Shown piece after piece: positions 1-9,877 of a DNA stretch of 64,000 nt (positions are counted from its first letter, which is position 1; every line of letters begins with the position of its first letter). Position numbers and translations under genes: made by a program. The notes under the pieces are model-generated. The model was not told the DNA's origin. It saw nothing but the letters and a program-made list of their open reading frames with translations, and ran no database searches. Source of the DNA: Arenibacter algicola (GTDB taxonomy: Bacteria; Bacteroidota; Bacteroidia; Flavobacteriales; Flavobacteriaceae); NCBI RefSeq assembly GCF_000733925.1, contig NZ_JPOO01000001.1, positions 1,922,001 to 1,986,000 on the forward strand. The letters run 5' to 3'.

Positions 1-1
1 G

Positions 2-1669
2 ACCTTGGTTGGCCTACAATATCAAGATGGAAGAAATGAAACGTTCATACCTATTATCTACGGTAATGATAGAGGCTCGGCCTCTGAAAGCAATTCCTAT
101 TCAAATTCATTCCTAACGGAGAACGTTCTTACCTATTCCAAGGTTTTTAATGAAAAACATAGTGTAAATGTTATAGGTGGAGCTACATACCAAACCAATA
201 TAAGTAGAAATTCTGGCATAAGTGTTAGTGGTTTTGCCAATAATGTTACGGAGAATTATGAATTGGCCGCTGCGGAATCAGTAGGAAATCCTTTCTCGGG
301 ATATACGGACTGGACCTTGGCCTCTTTCCTTTCTAGAGTAAATTATTCCTTTGATGGAAAATATTTGTTCACTGCTAGTATAAGGGCAGATGGTTCTTCA
401 AGATTTGGCGATAACCATAAATGGGGATATTTTCCTTCTGGGGCCATAGCTTGGAGGATATCCGATGAACCTTTTCTTAAAGAAAGTGAAGTTGTCAATA
501 ATTTAAAATTACGTGCCAGTTATGGTATTACAGGAAATACGGCACTAAATCCATATCAATCCTTGGATAGGCTCGGTTCTGTTAAATATATATATGGAAA
601 TCAGACAGATGTCATTGGATTCGTGCCCAGTGGAATTTCAAATAGTGATCTGAAGTGGGAAACCACGGGTCAGTTGGATGTGGGTTTTGATTTAAATATC
701 TTGAACGATAGGCTACGTTTTGTTTTCGATTATTACAAAAAGAATACTAAGGATTTGTTGGCATCTGTGCCACTTCCACCCTCAGTAGGTTTTGGATCTA
801 TACTTAGAAATTTAGGCGAGATACAGAATTCTGGTATTGAACTGAGTGTAGACGCCGACATACTCAGGGGAGATTTTAAATGGGATATATCAACTCAATT
901 CTCAGCAAACAAAAATGAGGTAATGGAACTTGCAGGGGACAGCGATATTTTTGGAGCTGAACAGGGCGCAGTTTGGCCAAGTGCCAACATAGCTAGGGTA
1001 GGTGAACCTTTGGGAGCATTCTATGGTCTGCTAGAGGATGGTTTGGACGAGAATGGTTTTATAAAGTATCAGGATCTTAGTGGTCCGGACGGAGTACCGG
1101 ATGGTGTGGTCAATGCTTTGGACCGGGTTATTCTGGGCAGTTACCACCCTGATTTTATATATGGTCTAACTTCGAACTTTAGTTATAAAGGTATAGAACT
1201 CAATATTTCTTTGGAAGGGGTACAAGGAAATGAATTGTTTAATGCCACCAATGGTACTCATCTAAATTCGTTTCAGAGAGGAAATAATCAATTCAGGGAT
1301 ATATTAGGCAATTACTGGACGGAGGAAAATCCCGATCCGAATGCAAAATATCCTAAAATAAGTAGTGCTACGCAGATAACTGTGTCCGATCGTTTCATTG
1401 AAGATGCCAGTTATTTAAGGATTCGCTCATTAAGGTTGGCATATAATTTACCGGTACAGCAAATTGGATTGACTGGTTTTGATATGGCCCAAATATATCT
1501 ATCGGGAACAAACTTGTTCACGTTTACCAGTTATACTGGACTTGATCCCGAAGCAAATACTCGTGGTACCGACTCAAGCAATGTGGCAGATCGATTAAGG
1601 TTCGGACATGATCAAAGTAGCTATCCAAATGCAAAAATTTATGCCATTGGTTTAAAATTTAGATTTTAA
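2..1669 (+). CDS. SusC/RagA-type TonB-dependent outer-membrane receptor, C-terminal part (5' cut by window)
   Basis: About 555 residues of the beta-barrel part of a SusC-family transporter; the reading frame is open to the left edge, so the signal peptide, carboxypeptidase-like and plug domains lie outside the window. Seen: strand-rich sequence with the family phrase 'ASIRADGSSRFG', the segment 'SGTNLFTFTSYTGLDPE' typical of SusC C-termini, and a terminal aromatic residue (ends KFRF) as expected for barrel insertion by BAM. A SusD gene follows 18 bp downstream. By family it imports oligosaccharides across the outer membrane with energy from TonB. The glycan is not readable from the sequence; the sulfatases downstream suggest a sulfated one. 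Confidence 0.93.
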   Translation, partial: TLVGLQYQDGRNETFIPIIYGNDRGSASESNSYSNSFLTENVLTYSKVFNEKHSVNVIGGATYQTNISRNSGISVSGFANNVTENYELAAAESVGNPFSGYTDWTLASFLSRVNYSFDGKYLFTASIRADGSSRFGDNHKWGYFPSGAIAWRISDEPFLKESEVVNNLKLRASYGITGNTALNPYQSLDRLGSVKYIYGNQTDVIGFVPSGISNSDLKWETTGQLDVGFDLNILNDRLRFVFDYYKKNTKDLLASVPLPPSVGFGSILRNLGEIQNSGIELSVDADILRGDFKWDISTQFSANKNEVMELAGDSDIFGAEQGAVWPSANIARVGEPLGAFYGLLEDGLDENGFIKYQDLSGPDGVPDGVVNALDRVILGSYHPDFIYGLTSNFSYKGIELNISLEGVQGNELFNATNGTHLNSFQRGNNQFRDILGNYWTEENPDPNAKYPKISSATQITVSDRFIEDASYLRIRSLRLAYNLPVQQIGLTGFDMAQIYLSGTNLFTFTSYTGLDPEANTRGTDSSNVADRLRFGHDQSSYPNAKIYAIGLKFRF

Positions 1670-1687
1670 CTATTAATGTAAAAAATC

Positions 1688-3139
1688 ATGAAAAATATAT
1701 TTCTATTAATAATTACGACGATACTGTTTTCTGGCTGTGAAAAGGCACTAGAAGAAGTACCTAAAGATTTTGTTTCCAAGGCAAACTTTTATAAAAATGA
1801 GGAAGATGCCGAGGCCGCTATCGCCGGGGCCTATGCAGGTATGCAAAACGATTTTTTCGGGATAACCAATTATCTAATGACCGAACTACATGGTGATTAT
1901 TTATTTGGTAGAGGCTCTCAGGCTCCTATTACCATATGGAATCAAATTTTGAACCAGCAGAATATAGGGAGGTGCGCTACCAATTGGTCCTCATTTTATA
2001 CCACTATCAATCGAGCCAATGCTGTTTTGGATAATGTACCAAACATAGAAAACATTGATGCCAATACCCAAAAACAGATATTGGCGGAGGCTCATTTTCT
2101 TAGGGCATTATGTTATTTCGAATTGGTAAGAGGTTGGGGGGCAGTTCCACTTAAAACTGCTGAAAGTATTGACTTAAGTGCTGTTGAGGCGCCACGGGCA
2201 CCAGAAAGTGAAGTTTATGATCTCATAGTCCAGGACTGTTTAATTGCAGAAAATGATTTGGGTGAAGTTGGTGGTGAAACAGGTCGTGCCTCGAAATGGG
2301 CGGCCAAAATGTTACTGGCCCATGTTTATCTTACCATAGAAAATTGGCCGGGAGCTGCAGAAAAAGCAAATGATGTAATTACTAACGGACCGTTTTCCCT
2401 AATAAATGTGACCGAGTCCGACGATTTTTACAAAATCTTTGCGGTTGACACTAGTACAGAAGATATAATGTCAATGCATCATTCCGAAACAAAAGGCTCC
2501 ACTATTCCAAACTATTTACATAGAGCCGGCAATGTTCCTTATAACTACTCTTCAGGAGGGGTTTTTGCGTGGTTGCCGGATACGAATTCATTTATAGGCG
2601 ATAGCTGGGACAATAATGACCTTAGGAAAAATTTTAACCTGTACACACAATATCAAAATGCAGATGGTGATTGGGTTCCACTTCCATCAACAACTCCTGT
2701 ATTGTTTAAAAAGTTCATAACCAATACATCTGGGATAAGTTTGTACAGTGTGCCTATTTATAGATTTACTGAGGCTTATTTGTTTTATGCTGAAGCTTCC
2801 AGCATGGCAGATGGTAGTCCTTCAGCTTTGGCTTTGGAACGACTTAATATGATAAAGAGAAGGGCTTACGGGTATGATCCTACCGCTGTTTCCCCTGTAG
2901 ATTATCCTTCTGGAATGAGTGGAAATGATTTCAGGGATGCCATAATTCAGGAGCGCGCTTATGAATTTATTACTGAAAGAAGAAGGTGGTTCGATTTGAA
3001 ACGTACTGGTAAAGTTAAAGAAGCCTTTGCAGCGGCAGGAAAAACTATTATTGATGAGCGTCTTCTATACCCTATTCCTGAAGACGAAATCAACAACAAT
3101 CCAGCAATTAGTCAGCAAGATCAGAATCCTGGTTATTAA
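1688..3139 (+). CDS. SusD/RagB family glycan-binding lipoprotein
   Basis: 483 residues with a short lipoprotein signal ending in the lipobox FSGC (Cys17), so it should sit on the outer membrane next to the SusC partner encoded 18 bp upstream. The N-terminal phrase 'EEVPKDFVSKANFYKNEEDA' and the C-terminal 'ERRRWFDLKRTGK' followed by 'YPIPEDEINNNP' are characteristic of SusD proteins (TPR-like helices that cap the SusC barrel). It captures oligosaccharide and delivers it to SusC. Length is normal for the family. A gap of about 100 bp separates it from the downstream sulfatase operon. Confidence 0.95.
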   Translation: MKNIFLLIITTILFSGCEKALEEVPKDFVSKANFYKNEEDAEAAIAGAYAGMQNDFFGITNYLMTELHGDYLFGRGSQAPITIWNQILNQQNIGRCATNWSSFYTTINRANAVLDNVPNIENIDANTQKQILAEAHFLRALCYFELVRGWGAVPLKTAESIDLSAVEAPRAPESEVYDLIVQDCLIAENDLGEVGGETGRASKWAAKMLLAHVYLTIENWPGAAEKANDVITNGPFSLINVTESDDFYKIFAVDTSTEDIMSMHHSETKGSTIPNYLHRAGNVPYNYSSGGVFAWLPDTNSFIGDSWDNNDLRKNFNLYTQYQNADGDWVPLPSTTPVLFKKFITNTSGISLYSVPIYRFTEAYLFYAEASSMADGSPSALALERLNMIKRRAYGYDPTAVSPVDYPSGMSGNDFRDAIIQERAYEFITERRRWFDLKRTGKVKEAFAAAGKTIIDERLLYPIPEDEINNNPAISQQDQNPGY

Positions 3140-3238
3140 TTGCAGCTTATATCAAAGGACTATTACAGGCTTTTATCCAAGCCTGTAATATCCTTATGAG
3201 ATTATAAATTGCCAAACTACTAATTACCAATTAAGATA

Positions 3239-4864
3239 ATGACCAAAAACTCATTTATATTTGGGGCGCTGCACTGGCAGTACATTGTGCTTTTTGTTTT
3301 TGGGGCAACAATATTTTCCATTAACGGATATTCCCAAAATCTAAAAAGAAATCAACCCAATATAGTCTGTATTTTTCCTGACCAATTAAGGTCGGATTAT
3401 ATTGGAGTAGAGGGCAATAATATAGCCTATACGCCGAATATAGACCGAATTGCAAATGAAGGAGCTTTGTTTTCCAGAGCCTATAGTGCTTCGCCAACTT
3501 GTTTGCCAGCGAGGGCTGCTTTGATAACTGGAATGGGCCCTTGGAAGAATGGTTTATTATCGTATGCTCCAATTGCAACCAAATACAAGTATGAAATGCC
3601 CCAAATGTTAAGGGATGCAGGTTATTACACTTTTGCTACTGGGAAATTACATTTTAAACCTATAGGAAGTGGTGCCCTCATTGTGAAACCTGACGAATTG
3701 GATAATAGTAAATTCATGCATGGTTTTCATGAAATCAAATTATGCGAAGGTTGGGGTCATCCGCAGAACGCCTATAACATATGGTTTAAGGAAAATGCTC
3801 CAAATTTAGAAATAGATGGCACAGGTTTAGGGCCCACCGATCATCGTACGGGTATCTATCCGTATAGTGATGAATTACATCCAACGGCTTGGACCGCCAA
3901 TCAAGCTATTGAATTCATTGATAGCCAGTCCAGCAAGGAACCATTTTTTCTTAAAATCGCATTTCATAGACCTCATCCGCCATTTGACCCACCCAAGAGA
4001 TGGTTGGATTTCTATAAAGACAGGGAAATTCCAAAAGCTATTGTAGGGAATTGGTCGGAAGAGAAATATGGAGGATTTAATGAAATTCCCTCACCAAGCG
4101 AACAGTTAAATGCTCCTAGAGGTAATTTTGGCGATAGTATTGTTCGTGATTCAAGAGAAGGTTATTTGGCCGCTATTAGTTTTTTGGATGAACAGATAGG
4201 GCATGTCCTCGCCTCCCTAGAAAGAAATGGTGTATTGGAAAATACTTTGATAGTCATATCGTCCGATCACGGTGATATGATGGGGGATCATCATTTATGG
4301 CGTAAATCTTATCCTTATGAGGGTTCAGCTGGTGTACCGATGATTATTAGGTGGCCAGAGAGTTTGGGGATAAAGGCAAATCGTGGTCAGGTTATTAAAG
4401 AATTGGTGGAGCTAAGGGACATACTACCTACTTTCCTGGAAGTAGCTGGTGTTGACATACCGTCTGAAATGGACGGTATGAGTATGATGCCATTAATAAA
4501 TGGCAAGAAAAAGGGGTGGCGTAAGGTATTGGACATGGAGCATGGTCAATGTTATTGGAAGGAAAATAGTTGGACCGCGTTAACGGATAACAGGTATAAG
4601 TATATCTATTATTCTGTTACAGGGGAAGAACAGTTATTTGACTTGGAAAAGGACTCTGGGGAGAAGAAAAATTTGGCTGGCATTTCGAGGTATAAAAATA
4701 TTCTTGCTAAATGGAGACAAAGAATGGTGGATCATTTATCGGATCGTGGCGAGGACTGGGTTAAGGATGGAAAACTGGTTATTAGGGATGAAAATATAGT
4801 TTTTAGCCCAAATTATCCAAAGGAATATTATCCAAAAGAAATTAAAAACGAATCATTTAATTAA
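3239..4864 (+). CDS. Secreted sulfatase (S1 family, formylglycine type)
   Basis: 541 residues. A hydrophobic N-terminus (about residues 14-33, ending GYSQ) looks like a signal peptide. The active-site signature CLPAR (Cys88 to Arg92) fits CxPxR, in which the cysteine is converted to formylglycine; metal ligands are expected at Asp48 and at Asp343-His344 in 'SSDHGD'. It should hydrolyse sulfate esters on a polysaccharide or oligosaccharide; the substrate cannot be read. No maturation enzyme (anSME/FGE) lies in the window. The next gene begins 7 bp after the stop, so the two are surely co-transcribed. Confidence 0.93.
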   Translation: MTKNSFIFGALHWQYIVLFVFGATIFSINGYSQNLKRNQPNIVCIFPDQLRSDYIGVEGNNIAYTPNIDRIANEGALFSRAYSASPTCLPARAALITGMGPWKNGLLSYAPIATKYKYEMPQMLRDAGYYTFATGKLHFKPIGSGALIVKPDELDNSKFMHGFHEIKLCEGWGHPQNAYNIWFKENAPNLEIDGTGLGPTDHRTGIYPYSDELHPTAWTANQAIEFIDSQSSKEPFFLKIAFHRPHPPFDPPKRWLDFYKDREIPKAIVGNWSEEKYGGFNEIPSPSEQLNAPRGNFGDSIVRDSREGYLAAISFLDEQIGHVLASLERNGVLENTLIVISSDHGDMMGDHHLWRKSYPYEGSAGVPMIIRWPESLGIKANRGQVIKELVELRDILPTFLEVAGVDIPSEMDGMSMMPLINGKKKGWRKVLDMEHGQCYWKENSWTALTDNRYKYIYYSVTGEEQLFDLEKDSGEKKNLAGISRYKNILAKWRQRMVDHLSDRGEDWVKDGKLVIRDENIVFSPNYPKEYYPKEIKNESFN

Positions 4865-4871
4865 CTAGAAA

Positions 4872-6557
4872 ATGAAAAATATAATAAGCTTGTTAATGTT
4901 GCTCTTGACGGTTCAATTAACCAACGGTCAAACTAAGAAGTATGATATTGTAATATACGGTGGAACTTCCGCGGGTGTTTCGGCTGCCCTACAGAGCAGT
5001 AGAATGGGCAAATCCGTTGTGCTCATAGAGCCGACCAATCGAATAGGGGGACTCACCACTGGAGGCCTGGGCCAGACCGATATTGGTAACAAGCAGGCCA
5101 TTGGGGGGATTTCCAGGGAGTTCTATGAGAACATCAAAAAATATTACGACGATCCGAAAAATTGGAAATGGGAAGAAAAATCGGAATATATGGATAGTGG
5201 ACAGACCCGTACGGAGGAAGGGGAGGCTACCATGTGGACCTTTGAGCCCTCTGCTGCCCTTACGGTCTATAAGTCCATGATGGACAAGGAAAAAATTAAA
5301 ATGGTCTACAACGAAAGGCTGAACAGGGAATCCGGGGTTAAGAAGGTAAATGGCAGAATAGAGTCGATTACCATGGAAAGTGGCAAGACCTACAAGGGAA
5401 AGGTTTTCCTGGACGCCACTTATGAGGGCGACCTAATGGCCTCGGCAGGGGTTTCCTATGCGGTGGGCCGGGAAAGCAACGAAGAGTATGGGGAAACCTT
5501 GAACGGGGTACAGGCCAATAGTATAAATAGAGCCTTGACTGGATTTGTTTCCAGAAATGCGTTCAACCACAACTTTATCCCAGGGGTAGATCCATACGTT
5601 GTAAAAGGGGACCCAACATCCGGACTCCTGCCAAATGTCAATGAAAAACCGGGACTCGAAGGGGAAGGCGATAAAAAAATACAGGCCTATTGTTTTAGGA
5701 TGTGTCTTACGGATCACCCGGAAAATCGTATACCTTTTCAGAAACCGGCAAATTTTGACGAGGTGAATTATGAACTTCTTTTTCGTAATTACGAAGCCAG
5801 AAAGGGGCCCATAAGGGAGATGTACAGCTATGGCAATTCATTATTGCCCTGGATCAATTCCAGTATGCCCAATAGAAAAACGGATACGAACAACAAGTTC
5901 GGCTTTTCTACCGACTATATCGGCAGGAACTATGATTATCCTGAGGCCAGCTATGCGGAAAGGGAAAAGATCATCGAGGACCATAGGAACTACCAGATGG
6001 GACTTATGTGGACCCTGGCCAATCATCCAAGGATACCTGCCGAGGTCAGGGAGGAGGCATCCAGATGGGGTACTACCAAGGACGAATTTGAAAGGGCCGA
6101 TGGTTGGCAGCAACAGCTTTATGTGCGTGAGGCAAGGAGGATGGTCAGCGATTATGTTATGACCCAGAAAAACTGCGAGGCATTAACAGTGGCCGAGGAT
6201 GGCATTGGTCTGGCCGCCTACGGTATGGATTCCCATAATGTACAACGATATGTGGATGCCAATGGATATGTGCAGAATGAGGGCAATGTGGAGGCCCATG
6301 GTTTTAAGCCCTATCCCATTAGCTATGGAGCATTGGTACCCAAAAAGGAGGAATGCCAAAATCTTATCGTCCCTGTCTGTGTAAGTTCCACGCACATTGC
6401 CTTTGGATCCATCCGTATGGAGCCTGTATTTATGGTCTTGGGGCAATCTGCTGCAACTGCAGCAATACTGGCCATAGATGGAGATACTGCGGTCCAGGAT
6501 GTGCCTTATTCCAAATTAAAGGTGCAGCTCCTTAAAGATGGTCAAAGAATAAAATAA
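4872..6557 (+). CDS. FAD-dependent oxidoreductase (FAD_oxidored family, often mislabelled xanthan lyase), exported
   Basis: 561 residues with a signal peptide (first 20 residues, ending TNGQ) followed at once by a dinucleotide-binding Rossmann start, 'YDIVIYGGTSAGVSAAL' (glycines at 30, 31 and 35), and the flavin-contact phrase 'RIGGLTTGGLGQTD'. The family occurs in many Bacteroidota polysaccharide loci; the reaction is unknown, presumably sugar oxidation. It is a clear paralogue of the protein encoded at 8202-9866 (shared 'EPVFM(V/I)LGQSAA' near the C-terminus). It sits between two sulfatase genes in a tightly spaced operon. Confidence 0.88.
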   Translation: MKNIISLLMLLLTVQLTNGQTKKYDIVIYGGTSAGVSAALQSSRMGKSVVLIEPTNRIGGLTTGGLGQTDIGNKQAIGGISREFYENIKKYYDDPKNWKWEEKSEYMDSGQTRTEEGEATMWTFEPSAALTVYKSMMDKEKIKMVYNERLNRESGVKKVNGRIESITMESGKTYKGKVFLDATYEGDLMASAGVSYAVGRESNEEYGETLNGVQANSINRALTGFVSRNAFNHNFIPGVDPYVVKGDPTSGLLPNVNEKPGLEGEGDKKIQAYCFRMCLTDHPENRIPFQKPANFDEVNYELLFRNYEARKGPIREMYSYGNSLLPWINSSMPNRKTDTNNKFGFSTDYIGRNYDYPEASYAEREKIIEDHRNYQMGLMWTLANHPRIPAEVREEASRWGTTKDEFERADGWQQQLYVREARRMVSDYVMTQKNCEALTVAEDGIGLAAYGMDSHNVQRYVDANGYVQNEGNVEAHGFKPYPISYGALVPKKEECQNLIVPVCVSSTHIAFGSIRMEPVFMVLGQSAATAAILAIDGDTAVQDVPYSKLKVQLLKDGQRIK

Positions 6558-6567
6558 GGGTAGGGAA

Positions 6568-8148
6568 ATGAATTTAAATAATTCGATTATTTCAGCAACG
6601 ATGAAGCTTAATCTGATAAGGCCAGATAGTATTAGGTACCATGTTTGTAGAAGGATTTTCACCACTGGTTGTTTGGCGATATTGTACCTATTGGTCGCGT
6701 CGTGTAGGGAAAAGGAAGTGGAAACCCAAGATACCTATCCCAACGTTGTTATCATTATGGCTGATGATCTGGGCTATGGTGATCTTCAATCGTACAATAA
6801 AAATTCCTTGATTCCTACACCTAATTTGGATAAACTGGCTTCAGAAGGTATCCGATTTACGGATGCCTATTGTCCAGTTTCAGTTTGTTCCCCTTCTAGA
6901 TTTGCCCTAATGACGGGAACATACCCTTTCAGAAGTTGGAAGAAATCAGGGGTAATGGCTAATTATGAACCATCTTTGATACAACCTGGCCAATTGACAT
7001 TAATGCAAATGCTTCAACAAAAGGGATATACAACCGCAGGTTTTGGTAAATGGCATCTCGGTACTACCTTTCCTACATTGGACGGAAAAAAGCCTGCTGG
7101 TTACGGAAAATTTAAAGCTGAAAATAATGGGGCCAATATAGATTTGGGCAAGCCCGTAAGTGATGGTCCTATGGACCATGGGTTTGAAAAATGGCTTGGA
7201 TTTAGTTGTGCCAGTGAATGTTGGGTGTTGGAGGGTAAAAAAGTTATGGGAATACTTCAGCACGATTACTATAATGTGGATTCCGCGCAAAACAAGGAGC
7301 ACCTAAAAACAATCCCTCGGGACGAATATCTTTCGCTCATTACCGATAAAAGCACTCAATTTATGCAAGAGCATGTTGCCGAGCATAGGAACAAGCCATT
7401 TTTTTTGTATTACTCTCCCTATGTACCTCATATTCCTTTAGCAGCAAGTAAAGATTTCATTGGATCTACAGATGCAGGCTTATATGGAGACTATGTTCAC
7501 GAGTTGGATTTTTATATTGGCAAACTCCTGAAAACCTTGGATAGCCTAAAGTTGGCCGAAAATACCATAGTTCTCTTTGCAAGTGATAATGGGTCCACTT
7601 TTACGGAAACTAGTAGAGATGCTGATTTTTCGAAGGTTAGCAACAGTTTGGGTGAGATGGATATTGAAATAAATAATTCTTTGGTACATAATCCCAATGG
7701 GGAATTACGTGGAACTAAACAAACTGCTTGGGAGGGGGGAGTGAGAACCCCGTTTATTGCAAGATGGCCTGGGCACTTTCCCCAAGGTGCCGTTTCAAAA
7801 CAATTTTTTGCTTTAAGTGATATTATGGCAACTTTAGCTTCAGTGGTAAATAATAATTTACCTGATAATCAGGCAGTTGATAGTTATAATTTACTACCCG
7901 TTCTTATGGGTAATGAAGTAGATGTTAGGCCTTCAGTAGTTATCCAATCTGGAAGAGGGGATAAAGGCCTGCGCATGGGTAAATGGAAATATATTGAGCC
8001 CAGTAATGCAAACAATGGAACAGGGGAATTATATGATCTGGAAAAGGATATTTCAGAAGGGGAAAATCTTATTGGGAATTTGCCGGAAAAGGCACAAGAA
8101 TTGAAAATTGAACTTGATAAAATTGTCGATGGTAAATCGTCAAAATAA
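6568..8148 (+). CDS. Arylsulfatase-type sulfatase lipoprotein (S1 family)
   Basis: 526 residues. Signature CSPSR at residues 107-111 (formylglycine Cys107), metal-binding Asp66-Asp67 in 'IMADDLGYGD', and Asp340-Asn341 in 'FASDNGS': a complete S1 sulfatase site. A hydrophobic stretch ending LLVASC puts a lipidated cysteine at residue 46, which leaves an unusually long N-region; a start at Met12 (6601) would give a more usual signal peptide, so the start is uncertain. The gene begins 10 bp after the preceding oxidoreductase and is a different subgroup from the sulfatase at 3239, hinting that two distinct sulfate positions are removed. Confidence 0.92.
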   Translation: MNLNNSIISATMKLNLIRPDSIRYHVCRRIFTTGCLAILYLLVASCREKEVETQDTYPNVVIIMADDLGYGDLQSYNKNSLIPTPNLDKLASEGIRFTDAYCPVSVCSPSRFALMTGTYPFRSWKKSGVMANYEPSLIQPGQLTLMQMLQQKGYTTAGFGKWHLGTTFPTLDGKKPAGYGKFKAENNGANIDLGKPVSDGPMDHGFEKWLGFSCASECWVLEGKKVMGILQHDYYNVDSAQNKEHLKTIPRDEYLSLITDKSTQFMQEHVAEHRNKPFFLYYSPYVPHIPLAASKDFIGSTDAGLYGDYVHELDFYIGKLLKTLDSLKLAENTIVLFASDNGSTFTETSRDADFSKVSNSLGEMDIEINNSLVHNPNGELRGTKQTAWEGGVRTPFIARWPGHFPQGAVSKQFFALSDIMATLASVVNNNLPDNQAVDSYNLLPVLMGNEVDVRPSVVIQSGRGDKGLRMGKWKYIEPSNANNGTGELYDLEKDISEGENLIGNLPEKAQELKIELDKIVDGKSSK

Positions 8149-8201
8149 ATAGTTAGAGTTAAAGTATAGGGATAAATAATTCATTCATTAAAAATTAATC
8201 T

Positions 8202-9866
8202 ATGAGACAAAAATTAAGTTACCTCGGTTATTTGATACTGGTCATGCTAGTATCAAGTCTATCATTTAGTTGCGGAAATAGTGATAAACCAGTAAATAAT
8301 AACGAAGCCGATATCATTATTTACGGAGGCACCTCGGCGGCCATTTCGGCAGCAGTGGAAGCCAAGCGTTCTGGAAAATCGGTCATTGTGGTGTCCCCGG
8401 ATATTCATTTGGGAGGCTTGTCATCAGGAGGCTTGGGCTATACGGATACTGGTGATAAAAGTGTCATTGGGGGTCTGGCCAGGGAATTTTATCATAGGGT
8501 ATGGCAACATTACAACACTAATGAAGCATGGAACTGGCAGAAAAAAGAGGAATATGGGAACCAAGGTCAAGGAACCCCTGCCATGGACGGTGAGAACAGG
8601 ACAATGTGGATTTTTGAGCCCCATGTGGCTGAAAAGGTCTTTGAGGATATGGTGGCAGAAGATCAGATTCGAGTAGATAGAAATGAATGGTTAGATAGGG
8701 AAAAAGGGGTTCAGATGAAGGATGGTAACATAGTTTCTATTACCACCTTGTCCGGTAAAAAGTACTCTGGGAAAATGTTCTTGGACACTACTTATGAAGG
8801 AGACCTTATGGCCGCGGCAGGCGTAAGTTATCACGTGGGCCGTGAAGGTAAGGAGGTATATGGGGAGGAGTGGAACGGGGTTCAAACTGGTGTATTGCAT
8901 CACAAACACTGGTTCGAGGCAGATATATCTCCATATATGGTGCCTGGGGATCCTACCAGTGGCCTTCTTCCTAAGGTTTCAGGAGAACACCCAGGGGAAA
9001 AGTACAGTGGAGACGATAAAATCCAGGCATATTGTTTCCGTATGTGTATGACAAATCATCCTGAAAATAGGATTCCCTTTCCAAAGCCTGAAGGTTACGA
9101 TCCAATACAGTATGAACTATTGGCGCGAGTTTTTGAACATGGTTGGAAAGATTGGTTTGTGAAATTTGATCCAATACCGAACCATAAAACGGATACCAAT
9201 AATCACGGTCCATTTAGCAGTGATAATATAGGTATGAACTACGATTATCCAGAGGCAAACTACGAAAGAAGGAAGGAAATAATAAAGGAGCATGAAAATT
9301 ACCAAAAAGGCTTACTTTGGTTTGTGGCCAATGACCCCAGGGTACCTGAGGATATACAGACTGAAATGCAGACATGGGGATTGTCCAAGGATGAATTTAA
9401 GGACAATGGCAATTGGCCACACCAGATCTATGTTAGGGAAGCAAGACGGATGATTGGTGATTTCGTGATGACGGAAAATGAACTGTTGAAAAAAAGCCCG
9501 ACACCTAAACCCATAGGTATGGGTTCTTATACAATGGATTCGCATAATGTACAGCGCTATATTAAGCCTGATGGTTTTGTCCAAAACGAAGGGGATATAG
9601 GGGTGAGTACCAATGGGCCTTATACAATCTCCTACGGTTCATTGGTCCCGAAGAAGGAAGATTGTAAAAACCTTCTGGTGCCGGTTTGTTTATCGTCTAG
9701 CCATATCGCCTTTGGTTCTATCCGTATGGAGCCGGTGTTCATGATTTTGGGACAATCGGCCGCTGCGGCCGCAGTGCTGGCAATAAATGAAAGCACAGTA
9801 GTTCAAGATGTGGATTATAATAAATTAAAAGGAGTTCTGGTTGGTAAAGGTCAGATAGTAGAGTAA
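8202..9866 (+). CDS. FAD-dependent oxidoreductase lipoprotein, paralogue of the 4872 gene
   Basis: 554 residues with lipobox SFSC (Cys24), then 'ADIIIYGGTSAAISAA' (FAD-binding Rossmann start) and 'HLGGLSSGGLGYTDTGD'. It is collinear with the protein encoded at 4872 but lipid-anchored where that one looks soluble, so the pair may act at different sites of the envelope. The family's reaction is not established; oxidation of a sugar or uronic acid is inferred from the locus. The following CstA-type gene starts 11 bp downstream. Confidence 0.88.
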   Translation: MRQKLSYLGYLILVMLVSSLSFSCGNSDKPVNNNEADIIIYGGTSAAISAAVEAKRSGKSVIVVSPDIHLGGLSSGGLGYTDTGDKSVIGGLAREFYHRVWQHYNTNEAWNWQKKEEYGNQGQGTPAMDGENRTMWIFEPHVAEKVFEDMVAEDQIRVDRNEWLDREKGVQMKDGNIVSITTLSGKKYSGKMFLDTTYEGDLMAAAGVSYHVGREGKEVYGEEWNGVQTGVLHHKHWFEADISPYMVPGDPTSGLLPKVSGEHPGEKYSGDDKIQAYCFRMCMTNHPENRIPFPKPEGYDPIQYELLARVFEHGWKDWFVKFDPIPNHKTDTNNHGPFSSDNIGMNYDYPEANYERRKEIIKEHENYQKGLLWFVANDPRVPEDIQTEMQTWGLSKDEFKDNGNWPHQIYVREARRMIGDFVMTENELLKKSPTPKPIGMGSYTMDSHNVQRYIKPDGFVQNEGDIGVSTNGPYTISYGSLVPKKEDCKNLLVPVCLSSSHIAFGSIRMEPVFMILGQSAAAAAVLAINESTVVQDVDYNKLKGVLVGKGQIVE

Positions 9867-9877
9867 ATAAATCGTAT

